From: CAWCVR01 sp963799105 | GTDB lineage: Bacteria; Acidobacteriota; Terriglobia; Bryobacterales; Bryobacteraceae | NCBI GenBank assembly: GCA_963799105.1 | Contig: CAWCVR010000002.1 | Coordinates: 310,001 to 374,000 of the forward strand | DNA: 64,000 nucleotides | Direction: 5' to 3' | Shown: piece by piece, positions 16,996 to 25,035 of the stretch | Layout: each line of letters begins with the position of its first letter | How positions within the stretch are numbered: position 1 is the first letter of the stretch | Program-made: the position numbers and the translations under genes | The notes under the pieces: generated by a model | Databases searched by the model: none | The model's input: the letters and a program-made list of their open reading frames with translations, nothing else | What the model was told of the DNA's origin: nothing

Positions 16996-17331
16996 ATGGC
17001 TAACGAATCCGGCCCGGAGCTTTTGCCCGGCACGCTGTACCTGCTGGTCCTGCGGACGCTTTCGCGGGGACCGCTGCATGGGTACGCCATCGCCAAAAGG
17101 ATCAAGGAAGCCTCCGGCGAGTGCCTCAAGATCGAGGACGGCTCGCTCTACCCGGCCCTCAACCGCATGCTGGTGAAAGGGTGGCTGGCGTCTTCCTGGG
17201 GCACTAGCGAAAACAACCGCAAGGCGCGCTTCTACAGGCTGACCCCCGAGGGCCGCAAGCGGTTGGAGCTTGAGGCCGGGGAGTTCGAGCGCCTGGCTAA
17301 GGCAATCCGGATGGTGATGCGCACGGCGTAG
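16996..17331 (+). CDS. PadR-family transcriptional regulator
   Basis: 111 residues, a winged-helix repressor. Typical text is present: LLPGTLYLLVLRTLSRGPLH, GYAIAKRI, LKIEDGSLYPALNRM and KARFYRLTPEGRKRL. It is followed 15 bases later by a large ABC permease, a pairing repeated many times in Acidobacteria genomes, and probably controls that gene from the same promoter. The effector is unknown. Confidence 0.95.
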   Translation: MANESGPELLPGTLYLLVLRTLSRGPLHGYAIAKRIKEASGECLKIEDGSLYPALNRMLVKGWLASSWGTSENNRKARFYRLTPEGRKRLELEAGEFERLAKAIRMVMRTA

Positions 17332-17346
17332 GCGGCGGAGGGAGAA

Positions 17347-19992
17347 ATGGGTTTTTGGAAGGTGGCGGCAAACCGCGTGGCATACCTCGGCCGGCGGCGG
17401 CGGTTCGAACGGGAAATGGCCGAGGAGGTCGCGTTCCACATCGAAACTCGCGCGGCGGAGCTCGAAACCGAGGGCCTCGGCCACGGCGCGGCGCAGGCGC
17501 AGGCGCGCCGCGAGTTCGGTCCCTCGCTTCGCGTCCGCGAAGAATCCCGCTCCGCGTGGCAGGTGCTGTGGCTGGAAGACCTGGCCGGGGATCTGCGCTA
17601 CGCCGCGCGCGCCTTTCGCCGCAACCCGGGATTCGCCGCCACGGCGATCGTTTGCCTGGCGCTGGCGGTGGGCGCGAACACCACCATGTTCAGCGTTGCG
17701 ATGGAGTCCCTTCTGGGCGAACCGTCCTGCCGCGATCCGCAATCGCTGCTGCAACTCTCGGTTTCCGGCAGCACCTGGATGGCGCCGCAACTCCGGTATC
17801 TTCGCGACTCGGGCGCGTTGCCCGGCGTGGCCGGAATCAATATCGGCGTACCCGCCAACTGGCGGGATGGGAACGGAAGCCGCAAGATCGCCTCGATGCA
17901 CGTCACCGACGATTTCTTCGAGGTGGCCGGCATTCCCGTGGCAGCCGGGCGGCCGATTCAACGGGGCGAGTCGCACGCCGTGGTTCTGACCGACGGCTTC
18001 TGGCGCCGGATGGGCGGAGATCGCGGATCGATCGGGCGCACGATGACCATCGATGGCGAGAGCTATACCATTGTCGGGGTGCTGCCGCGCGATCATCGGA
18101 TGCTGGCCGGATGGAGTTTTTCGCCGGACTTGTACCTCAGCAAGACGCTTGCGGAATACCAGGACCGCATGGATTTCACCGTGTACGCGCGTTTGCCGCG
18201 GGATATGAGCCGACAGGCGGCGTACGCGCGGCTGGCCCCCGTGTGCCGCGAAATGGATCGGGTTTTCCCGGATTCGCGCCACACATGGACGCGCGGACTT
18301 CGCCTCTCCTCCGTCAGCGGCCCGGAGCAACTGGCCGCGGCGGGCGTGCCCGCGGCGCCGGTCATCGCCTTCTTCGCGATGCTGGTGATCGTCACCGGGT
18401 TCGTCCTGCTGATCGCCTGCGCCAACGTCTCGAGCCTGCTGCTGGCGCGCGCATTCAGCCGCTCGCACGAGATCGCCATCCGCATGTCGATCGGCGGCGG
18501 GCGGGGCCGCATCGTGCGGCAATTGCTGGCGGAGAGTCTGCTGCTGGCGGTGTGCGGCACGGGCGCAGGCCTGGGGCTCAACCTCGTGTTGACGCGGCTC
18601 GTGAGCGGATTCCGCATTCCGACGCCGCTGCCTGTCGAATTCCTGATTCAGCCGGACTGGCGGCTGCTGGCTTATTCCACGGCGATCGTGTGCGTGGTCA
18701 CGGTTGCGGCCGGCCTCGCGCCGGCACTGAGGGGGACGCGGCACGCGCTGAGCGGCACGCTCAAACAGAGCGAACATCTGGCGGGAGAACGGCGGTGGGG
18801 TTTGCGGGGAGCTCTGGTGTCGGCGCAGATCGCGGTCTCGGTGCTCTTGCTCAGCGGCGGCTGGGTTTTCCTGCGCAGCCTGCTCGACGCCGCATCGGCA
18901 CGCCCCGGTTTCGACGCCGAACACACGATTTTGGCCACGCTGAAGGCGCAGCCGGGCGCCTACACCCGTGAACGCTTCCTGGCTCTGCTGGACGATACGA
19001 CCGGGCGGCTGCGGGCGGCGCCGGGCGTCGAAGCGGTCTCGCTCGCCACCACCGTGCCGTTGAACCCGTTCATGGCGCTGAGCCAGACATCGCGCGAGAT
19101 CCGCCCGGATACCGGCAACCGCGAAATCCACGCGCAGTACATCTCGAACAGCATTGGCCCCGACTATTTCCGTGTGCTCGATATTCCAATCCTTCGGGGG
19201 CGGCCGTTTCTCGAGACCGACCGCGCCGGGGCTCCAGCCGTGGTCATCCTGAACGAGAACCTGGCCAGGCTGCTGTTTGGGACCACAGATCCGCTGGGCC
19301 ACACACTCCGCTTTGCGGCCGGCCGCGACGCGAGAGTGGTGGGTGTGGCCCGCAACAGCAAGTACATCACGTTGGGCGAAGAGGGTGTGCTCGCCATGTA
19401 CAGGCCATTCGCCCAGCCTGGAGGCCCCGCGCCGTCCGACGAACTGGTGGGCAGGGCGGCCGTGGTGTTCCTGCGTGTGCATGGCGACCCCGGCCGTTAC
19501 CTGCGCGGGATCGGCGGGGCGCTCTCCGAGCCGAACCCGGACAATGCCGTGGAAGTCCGCGCCATGCGGGAGGCGGCCGATTGGGCGCTGCTGCCGAGCC
19601 GCGTGGGCGCGGGGGTGTTCGGGGCGACGGCACTGCTCGGGCTGGCCATAGCGGCCATCGGACTTTACGGCGTGCTGCTGCAAACGGTGAGTCGGCGCAT
19701 TCCGGAAATCGGCGTGCGGCTGGCGCTGGGCGCGAACCCCGGCCACGTCCTGCGAATGGTGGCCGGCGAGAGCGCCCGTCTGGTGGCGGCGGGCGCCGCG
19801 TTCGGGCTCACTCTTGCGGTAGTGGCGATGCGCCCGCTTTCCAGGTTCCTGGTTCCCGGCGTCAGTGCCACCGACCCGTGGAACTTCGTGGCAGTCTGCT
19901 GCGGCCTGGCGATAGTTGCCGCACTGGCCACCGTTGCGCCGGCAGCGCGGGCACTGCGGGTGGAACCGGCGGTTGCGCTGCGGCATGAGTAG
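17347..19992 (+). CDS. Large duplicated FtsX/MacB-type ABC permease (ADOP family)
   Basis: 881 residues. A cytosolic N-terminal segment (RRRRFEREMAEEVAFHIETR) is typical of acidobacterial duplicated orphan permeases. The permease itself then occurs twice, each unit with one helix, a large periplasmic MacB-type domain and three further helices: helices near residues 95-120 and 340-480, then 490-510 and 755-870. It ends in the family tail EPAVALRHE. No ATPase gene is adjacent, as usual for these. Probable role is macrolide/peptide-type efflux or envelope mechanics powered by a shared ATPase; the substrate is unknown. Paired with the PadR gene before it. Confidence 0.93.
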   Translation: MGFWKVAANRVAYLGRRRRFEREMAEEVAFHIETRAAELETEGLGHGAAQAQARREFGPSLRVREESRSAWQVLWLEDLAGDLRYAARAFRRNPGFAATAIVCLALAVGANTTMFSVAMESLLGEPSCRDPQSLLQLSVSGSTWMAPQLRYLRDSGALPGVAGINIGVPANWRDGNGSRKIASMHVTDDFFEVAGIPVAAGRPIQRGESHAVVLTDGFWRRMGGDRGSIGRTMTIDGESYTIVGVLPRDHRMLAGWSFSPDLYLSKTLAEYQDRMDFTVYARLPRDMSRQAAYARLAPVCREMDRVFPDSRHTWTRGLRLSSVSGPEQLAAAGVPAAPVIAFFAMLVIVTGFVLLIACANVSSLLLARAFSRSHEIAIRMSIGGGRGRIVRQLLAESLLLAVCGTGAGLGLNLVLTRLVSGFRIPTPLPVEFLIQPDWRLLAYSTAIVCVVTVAAGLAPALRGTRHALSGTLKQSEHLAGERRWGLRGALVSAQIAVSVLLLSGGWVFLRSLLDAASARPGFDAEHTILATLKAQPGAYTRERFLALLDDTTGRLRAAPGVEAVSLATTVPLNPFMALSQTSREIRPDTGNREIHAQYISNSIGPDYFRVLDIPILRGRPFLETDRAGAPAVVILNENLARLLFGTTDPLGHTLRFAAGRDARVVGVARNSKYITLGEEGVLAMYRPFAQPGGPAPSDELVGRAAVVFLRVHGDPGRYLRGIGGALSEPNPDNAVEVRAMREAADWALLPSRVGAGVFGATALLGLAIAAIGLYGVLLQTVSRRIPEIGVRLALGANPGHVLRMVAGESARLVAAGAAFGLTLAVVAMRPLSRFLVPGVSATDPWNFVAVCCGLAIVAALATVAPAARALRVEPAVALRHE

Positions 19993-20047
19993 GCGCCTTG
20001 TGGGCGCTGCCCGCCCCGCGCGATTAGCTCCTCGACGGAGCCTGAGA

Positions 20048-20287
20048 TTACTCGGGGAATATCGACGGATCGTACTCGCCCATGGAAGCCACTACCTGAA
20101 TTGCCGCACCTTCCGCTGGAGTATCCAAATATGCATGGCCGGGGCCTTCGCCGTTCGCAAGTCCCCTGAGTTGCCCGGGGAATGTCCGAACCGCGGCATT
20201 CGAGAGCTTCCAGTGGAGGTTCGATCCGTTCCGCTCCAATCGACCTGGGCCGTCGGTGTAACTCAGGTCCAGGTCGATATTTGTCAA
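20048..20287 (-). CDS. Possible small protein or fragment, unrecognised
   Basis: A minus-strand frame of 79 codons from a TTG (20287), ending ASMGEYDPSIFPE. Its composition is protein-like and the frame stays open about 100 bases further upstream without a good start, so it may be the tail of a longer lost gene. No motif is recognised. It lies in a 580-base gap filled with fragments, opposite to and partly upstream of the DUF1287 remnant. Confidence 0.3.
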   Translation of the reverse strand: MTNIDLDLSYTDGPGRLERNGSNLHWKLSNAAVRTFPGQLRGLANGEGPGHAYLDTPAEGAAIQVVASMGEYDPSIFPE

Positions 20288-20334
20288 CTTGATATGAGGA
20301 AACGAGGAGAAGCTCCCAGCCCAGCGGGATTCAA

Positions 20335-20469
20335 CGACAATCGGAGGCCAGCGGGCGTTACATGCTGGTCCATAACATCGGGGAAGGTCCCAAGATGGAA
20401 GATGTCCTGTTCGATTGGAAAATCATCGGGCATTACCGTTACTTCGGACCGGCGCCTGAGAAGCACTGA
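20335..20469 (+). pseudogene. C-terminal remnant of a DUF1287 protein
   Basis: The frame reads RYMLVHNIGEGPKMEDVL then KIIGHYRYF and ends at TGA 20467-20469. HNIG.G..EDVLF and GHYRY are the closing motifs of DUF1287 proteins, a small secreted family. Upstream the reading frame is lost, although VDICQLDM near 20272 may be a decayed piece of the preceding motif. Only the last ~40 residues survive. Confidence 0.6.
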
Positions 20470-20571
20470 GCCCGGTTGTGAAGCGGATCATCGTGTCAGC
20501 CAAGCCGATCAGGACCGAAGCACCGTAAATGGCGGCAACAGTCCCACTCTCCGACAGTGACAGGCCGTCGG

Positions 20572-22779
20572 TCAGAACCAGTACGGCGTCTTCGCCGTCC
20601 ACGGCGATTTCGGATACCGCGTGTGCAGCACATCGAACGCCGCTTTCGAGAACTTGCGCGTATCGGCATCCGAGTCTCTCCAACGGCTCGCCCAGACCGC
20701 CCGGTGCAGCGCCTCCGGGACACGCGGGTCGTCCGGGTGTTTGTTGGCCCATTCGACTGCCTCCCGGCTGAGGTAGGTGGCCTCCCACGGCTCCGCCGCG
20801 CGAATCTGCTTCCACTCCGCTTCACCCGCCGCGAACCGATCCGCCGGCAGGAACCCCGAGCGCTTGGCCGGCGGCTGCCATTGCGGTTGCTGGCGGTAAT
20901 ACCAACCTTCCACCAGGAAGTCACCGGCGGTTGCGCGGTAGTGGGGTTCGGCCAGATCCAGTACGTCGGGGTCGGAATCCCACAGAGTGGGCCGCAGCGC
21001 CGGCTCCCGAAGGACGATGAACAACGCCGCCCAATGCGCCGCATCGGGATCCTTCGCCGCCAGGAACGGGCGCGCCACCTCGGCTGCTCCGGGGTTCAGT
21101 TCCAGAACTCGCTGCATGAGCGTGCGCGCTTCGTCGCTCCGCCCCAACAATACGGCCCGTAACCACCCGGCCTGAGCGATGTCGAGCTGCACGGCCTCGG
21201 GCAGCAGCTCGTTCCGGCTGGCATTCAGCCATGACGACAGCGGAACGCGCGTGTTCAGATCGGAAATCGCTTCGGCGTCGAGCACCGGCTCCGGATCCGG
21301 CGGCAGGTCGCCGTGCACGTTCCGTACTCGACCGGCAGGTTCCTCCCAGCCTTCGTTCAGCACCACATCCGGCTCCGCCCGCCGCAAGGAGAACCGCAGG
21401 AACTCGGTCCAGTCAACGGCCGCCTTCGCCCTTGCCGCCAGGATCATGTTGCGTGTCGAAAGCGGCAACTCGCCGCTCAGTGCGCGGTCGGCCCATTCGC
21501 GCACGGCATCCTGGTGCCCGCGGGCCAACTCGCGCGAAATCGAATCGTAGACCGCCGATTCATACTCTGGCGCGCCGGGCGCCACCTCGCGCGCGGCCGC
21601 GAGCAATTCCGCATCGTCTTTCTCGGAAGCGTTGAGTAGCGCCGCGATCAGCCACACCTTGTGGTGCGTCTTGTGCCACCACTCCATGGACCGCTCGCCC
21701 GCATCCGCCGGCGGGTGCTCCGACATCGCCAGCAGCCAACCCGCCAGCTCGTTGGTGGATTCCGCGCGAGTCAACTCCTCGGGCGTCCAGGGCTTCTCGG
21801 CTCCGTCCTGGCGGTGATTTACCAGGTAGAGTAAGTCGATTACGGATTGGTTGACGTCCCGATCGCTGGGCCGCATTAGTTCGTTCCCGAGTTCCTCCAG
21901 GCGCGGCAGCGGTTCCACCCTCAGCTTCCACAGCCCCAGCAACCGCCGCGCGGGTTCGTGCCAATCGGCTTGCGCCGGGTCTTTCAGAATAGCGTCGATG
22001 CGCCGTTTGCCCTCGCGATAGGCGTCCACGTCGCCATCCATGCCAGCTCGCAGCAGCGCACGCACGGCCAGGTACGGCGCGATGCCGTGCCACGGCGAGG
22101 ATTGCTCGCCCGCGATCCGGTCGAATGCGGCGCTGGCCTTTCGGTACTGCCCGGTATAGAGATATGCCGCCGCAATCTGATAGCGCCGGTGAGCCGCCAG
22201 CAGCGGGTCCATCCCGGACGCCGGTGCGTCGGGGATGTCGGTTGCTCCGGTACAATCGCCGAACACCGTGTCCTGCGCCCGCACCCACTCGGCTGTCCGA
22301 GGGTCGCCGCGGCCCCATTGAGTCTCCAGATCCGCCAGCGCGTTAGCCGCCTTCTCGTACGCGTCGTTGTAACAGTTCTGGTACGAGTACAGGAGCCCCG
22401 GCTCCCGCGCCATTCTGTAGGGATCGCCTGGAGGACGGGAATTGCCAAAATCCTTCCGGGTCCAGTTCCATCGGTCGTAGCCTGGCGTTCCATCGGGAGG
22501 CACGCGAGTCTTCTGCGGCACCGGAAACATCGAGTTGAGCTCCTGCTCAGTGAGTGGAGCACCCGAGATCATCCGAAACGCGGCGATCAGGTAGCGCTGC
22601 TGAAAGGTCCGCTGCAACACGCCGAGTTTCCCATTCAGAAACTCGCCCTGGAAGTCGGCCGGTCCCTGGGTGACCGAGAACACCGGCTCGGGCGGTCCGA
22701 TGGCGCAACCGTCCGAGCCCTCCGGCACGCAAATCAGCAGCACCGCCGCCACCAACGCGGCCACACGCAACGTCTTCAT
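20572..22779 (-). CDS. Large exported repeat protein encoded with DUF3142
   Basis: 735 residues. The signal peptide MKTLRVAALVAAVLLICVPE is followed by a mature protein of mainly helical repeat segments that resemble TPR/SEL1 units (HRRYQIAAAYLYTGQYRKAS, EARTLMQRVLELNPGAAEV). Cysteines near the start (GCAIGP) and in the middle may pair. Its ATG (22779) overlaps the DUF3142 TGA as ATGA, so the two proteins are made together and may act together in the envelope. Frames open further upstream (to 23646) are antisense-like continuations inside DUF3142 and were not used as starts. No enzyme motif seen. Confidence 0.8.
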   Translation of the reverse strand: MKTLRVAALVAAVLLICVPEGSDGCAIGPPEPVFSVTQGPADFQGEFLNGKLGVLQRTFQQRYLIAAFRMISGAPLTEQELNSMFPVPQKTRVPPDGTPGYDRWNWTRKDFGNSRPPGDPYRMAREPGLLYSYQNCYNDAYEKAANALADLETQWGRGDPRTAEWVRAQDTVFGDCTGATDIPDAPASGMDPLLAAHRRYQIAAAYLYTGQYRKASAAFDRIAGEQSSPWHGIAPYLAVRALLRAGMDGDVDAYREGKRRIDAILKDPAQADWHEPARRLLGLWKLRVEPLPRLEELGNELMRPSDRDVNQSVIDLLYLVNHRQDGAEKPWTPEELTRAESTNELAGWLLAMSEHPPADAGERSMEWWHKTHHKVWLIAALLNASEKDDAELLAAAREVAPGAPEYESAVYDSISRELARGHQDAVREWADRALSGELPLSTRNMILAARAKAAVDWTEFLRFSLRRAEPDVVLNEGWEEPAGRVRNVHGDLPPDPEPVLDAEAISDLNTRVPLSSWLNASRNELLPEAVQLDIAQAGWLRAVLLGRSDEARTLMQRVLELNPGAAEVARPFLAAKDPDAAHWAALFIVLREPALRPTLWDSDPDVLDLAEPHYRATAGDFLVEGWYYRQQPQWQPPAKRSGFLPADRFAAGEAEWKQIRAAEPWEATYLSREAVEWANKHPDDPRVPEALHRAVWASRWRDSDADTRKFSKAAFDVLHTRYPKSPWTAKTPYWF

Positions 22780-23516
22780 CGCCACCACCTCCATGCCTGT
22801 GCCACCGCCGCATCGTATGCTTGCCGCGTCCACGGGCCGGTGGTGAAGAAGTAGATTCGCCGCGCGCGCGGGATGCGCACGGGCAACTCGTCGGTGGACA
22901 CGCCAACACTCGACCCGCACGCCCCTGCCGGGAACCCGGGCGGCAGGGCACGCTCGCCCGGCCCCAAACGGAACAGCATCGCCGTCGAATCCGCCACCGG
23001 CAGGCTGCGGACCCAGCGGCCCTCCTCGCACCAGCTTTCGAGCGCCGTGATGGTGAGCGGCATGCCGCCTGGAAGCGCGCGCCGCAGCTCGCGCAGGAAC
23101 GCCGCGTACCAGTCCCGTTCGCTGGCACGGGCGTCGAAATCCACTTGCATGGCGCGCACACCAGGAATCCGCGATGCCGTCAGCGTCTCGCGAACCACAT
23201 CGGCCGCCGCCGGCAAGCCACGCCCCTGAGATTCGAAGCGGACCACCGCCATCAGGTCCGTTCCGGGTGTAAAGCGCAGCGGCTGCAGTCGCGGACGCGC
23301 ACGCACATGATCGCCATCCAACCAAACGGTTCGCGCCAGAAACGCGATTCCGGCATGGCCCGGTTGCACGAAGCGCAGATCCTGCGGGCTCTCCCAGGCC
23401 CATAACATCAGTCTTGGAAAAGACGGCAACGGGTCCGGACGGCTGAGCCACATCGGAAGCAGCACTACGAGCAGCGCGACCGTCGCCAGACACGCAGCCA
23501 GAACGGATCGGGTCAT
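22776..23516 (-). CDS. DUF3142 domain protein
   Basis: 246 residues from ATG 23516. An N-terminal membrane or signal helix (SVLAACLATVALLVVLLPMW) is followed by a domain with LMLWAWESPQDLRFV, VRAMQVDFDARASERDWY and LPLTITALESW-like text. This pattern, a TIM-barrel-like domain with acidic residues at strand ends, matches DUF3142, whose function is unknown. The frame extends upstream but that part is a low-complexity repeat region. It is coupled by ATGA to the large repeat protein. Confidence 0.85.
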   Translation of the reverse strand: MTRSVLAACLATVALLVVLLPMWLSRPDPLPSFPRLMLWAWESPQDLRFVQPGHAGIAFLARTVWLDGDHVRARPRLQPLRFTPGTDLMAVVRFESQGRGLPAAADVVRETLTASRIPGVRAMQVDFDARASERDWYAAFLRELRRALPGGMPLTITALESWCEEGRWVRSLPVADSTAMLFRLGPGERALPPGFPAGACGSSVGVSTDELPVRIPRARRIYFFTTGPWTRQAYDAAVAQAWRWWR

Positions 23517-23580
23517 CGGCGAGATCGTAGCACGCTTCGCCCCGCGTGCCCCGTCCCGACTCATCTGGACGCCCGCCGGG

Positions 23581-23620
23581 CATCGAGACGAGTCTCGATG
23601 CGGCACGCACGAGTGCGTGC
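23581..23620. repeat. Two adjacent REP-like hairpins
   Basis: CATCGAGAC-GA-GTCTCGATG (23581-23600) and GCACGCAC-GA-GTGCGTGC (23603-23620) are perfect hairpins, back to back, upstream of DUF3142. Short GC-rich palindromes of this type recur elsewhere in the window (29.9 kb and 33.9 kb). Confidence 0.7.
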
Positions 23621-23637
23621 GCCACGGCACCCCTCAG

Positions 23638-23721
23638 TTGGATCAAGTTGATCCAATGGGGGCCTCTATCTTATTGAATCCAAAGGAACGATATCCGGAC
23701 AATTGGATCGTGTTGATCCAA
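23638..23721. promoter_or_regulatory. Pair of TTGGATCAA-type dyads, candidate operators
   Basis: TTGGATCAA-G-TTGATCCAA (23638-23656) is a perfect 19-base dyad. TTGGATCGT-G-TTGATCCAA (23703-23721) is a second copy with two changes, 65 bases apart centre to centre. They lie between the end of the sigma-54 regulator gene and the DUF3142 operon, so they could control that operon. Confidence 0.45.
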
Positions 23722-23730
23722 CCTCGCTTG

Positions 23731-25035
23731 CTACAGCTTCATCCGCTCCAGCTTGCGGTACAGCGTCTTCCGCTCGATCCCCAGCACCTGCGCGGCCTTG
23801 CTTTTATTCCCTCCGGTGGCGGCCAGGACGCGGCGGATCTGCTCCTCTTCCGCGTCGGCCAGCGTATCAACCGGCTTGTCCCGCGACTCCATCACCGTGA
23901 GCGCGTTGCGCACGGCGTCGGCGTCGATGCGGTCGGCCAGAATCGTCAGGCGCTCCACCAGGTGCTGTAACTGGCGAACGTTGCCGGGCCAGGTGTAATC
24001 CTGTAACACCTTCAGGCCGGAGTCCATCAGCTTCACGTCACGGTCGTATCTGCCGTTGTACTTATTGGCGAAGAAACGCGCCAGCAGCGGTATGTCGCCG
24101 CGCCGTTCGCACAGCGGCGGAATGGTGATGCGCACGGTGTTGAGCCGGTACCACAGGTCCTCGCGGAATTTCTCTTCGTCCACCATGCGCTGTAAGTCGC
24201 GATTGGTGGCGCAGATGATCCGCACATCCACTTCCTTGGACCGCGACGATCCCACCGGGCGGATCTCGCGGCCTTCCAGAAACCGCAGCAGCGCCACTTG
24301 AAAGTTCTGCTCGATCTCGCCGATCTCGTCCAGGAACACCGTGCCGCGGTTGGCGGCTTCGAAAACGCCCACGCGGTCGCGGTCGGCTCCGGTGAACGCG
24401 CCGCGCATGGCGCCGAATAACTCGCTCTCCAGCAACGAGGGCGCGATGCTGCCGCAGTCCACGATCTGAAACGTCTGGTTGGCGCGCCGGCTGTTGCGCC
24501 AGATCATGCGCGCCACCAGTTCCTTGCCGGTGCCGGTTTCGCCTTCGATGATCACCGTGGCGTCGGTGGGCGCCACGCGCGCCACCACCTTATAAATCTC
24601 CACCATGACCGGCGAGTTGCCGATCATTTCCGTCTCGGGCAGTTCTTCCTCTTCGGCCTCGGGCTCGCCGCCGTTGCGCGCCGCCAGTGCCCGCGCCACT
24701 GCGCCGATCATCACGTCCAGGTCGAACGGCTTGGCGATGTAATCGAACACGCCGCCGCGCGTGGCCGCCATGACGGTCTCCATGGTGCCCCGGCCGGTCA
24801 TCAGGATCACGGCGCAATCGGGGTCCTTGCGCCGCGCCGCGTCCAGCACGTCGAGCCCGGTGCGCTCGTCGACATAGATATCGGAGATAACCACCGGGTA
24901 GGCGGATGCCGCCAGCCGCTCGATGGCTTCGCCGGTGGTGGAAACGGCGTCCACGGCGTATCCATTAGCCTCCAGGGCCGTCTGGATGGTGAACTGCAGC
25001 GCCGGGTCGTCTTCCACTAAGAGTAGTTTGTGCAT
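23731..25035 (-). CDS. NtrC-family sigma-54-dependent response regulator
   Basis: 434 residues. The receiver domain starts MHKLLLVEDD with the phosphorylated Asp in VISDIYVDE. The AAA+ domain has Walker A GETGTGKE, the sigma-54 contact loop GAFTGA, Walker B FLDEIGEI and the arginine-finger area. It ends in a Fis-type helix-turn-helix (NKSKAAQVLGIERKTLYRKL). It would activate sigma-54 promoters when phosphorylated by the kinase encoded just upstream; the kinase TGA and this ATG share a base (TGATG). Target promoters were not identified with confidence. Confidence 0.96.
   Translation of the reverse strand: MHKLLLVEDDPALQFTIQTALEANGYAVDAVSTTGEAIERLAASAYPVVISDIYVDERTGLDVLDAARRKDPDCAVILMTGRGTMETVMAATRGGVFDYIAKPFDLDVMIGAVARALAARNGGEPEAEEEELPETEMIGNSPVMVEIYKVVARVAPTDATVIIEGETGTGKELVARMIWRNSRRANQTFQIVDCGSIAPSLLESELFGAMRGAFTGADRDRVGVFEAANRGTVFLDEIGEIEQNFQVALLRFLEGREIRPVGSSRSKEVDVRIICATNRDLQRMVDEEKFREDLWYRLNTVRITIPPLCERRGDIPLLARFFANKYNGRYDRDVKLMDSGLKVLQDYTWPGNVRQLQHLVERLTILADRIDADAVRNALTVMESRDKPVDTLADAEEEQIRRVLAATGGNKSKAAQVLGIERKTLYRKLERMKL

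Larger units (their letters stand above)
19993..20571. other. Gap of gene fragments between the permease and the repeat protein
   Basis: 579 bases hold the DUF1287 remnant and the small minus-strand frame listed separately. Nothing else is convincing. The fragments lie in opposite directions and overlap, which fits repeated deletion and insertion at this point. Confidence 0.5.

Noticed and set aside
16975..19986. 1,003-codon open frame opposite the permease
   Set aside because: Antisense shadow produced by GC-rich codon use; the permease has domain, helix and tail motifs.
23517..23640. Sigma-54 promoter for the DUF3142 operon
   Set aside because: TGGC and GC elements occur but not with the required spacing, and they fall within REP hairpins.
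22780..23646. Upstream extension of the large repeat protein
   Set aside because: That part overlaps DUF3142 in another frame and looks random; ATG 22779 begins a signal peptide.
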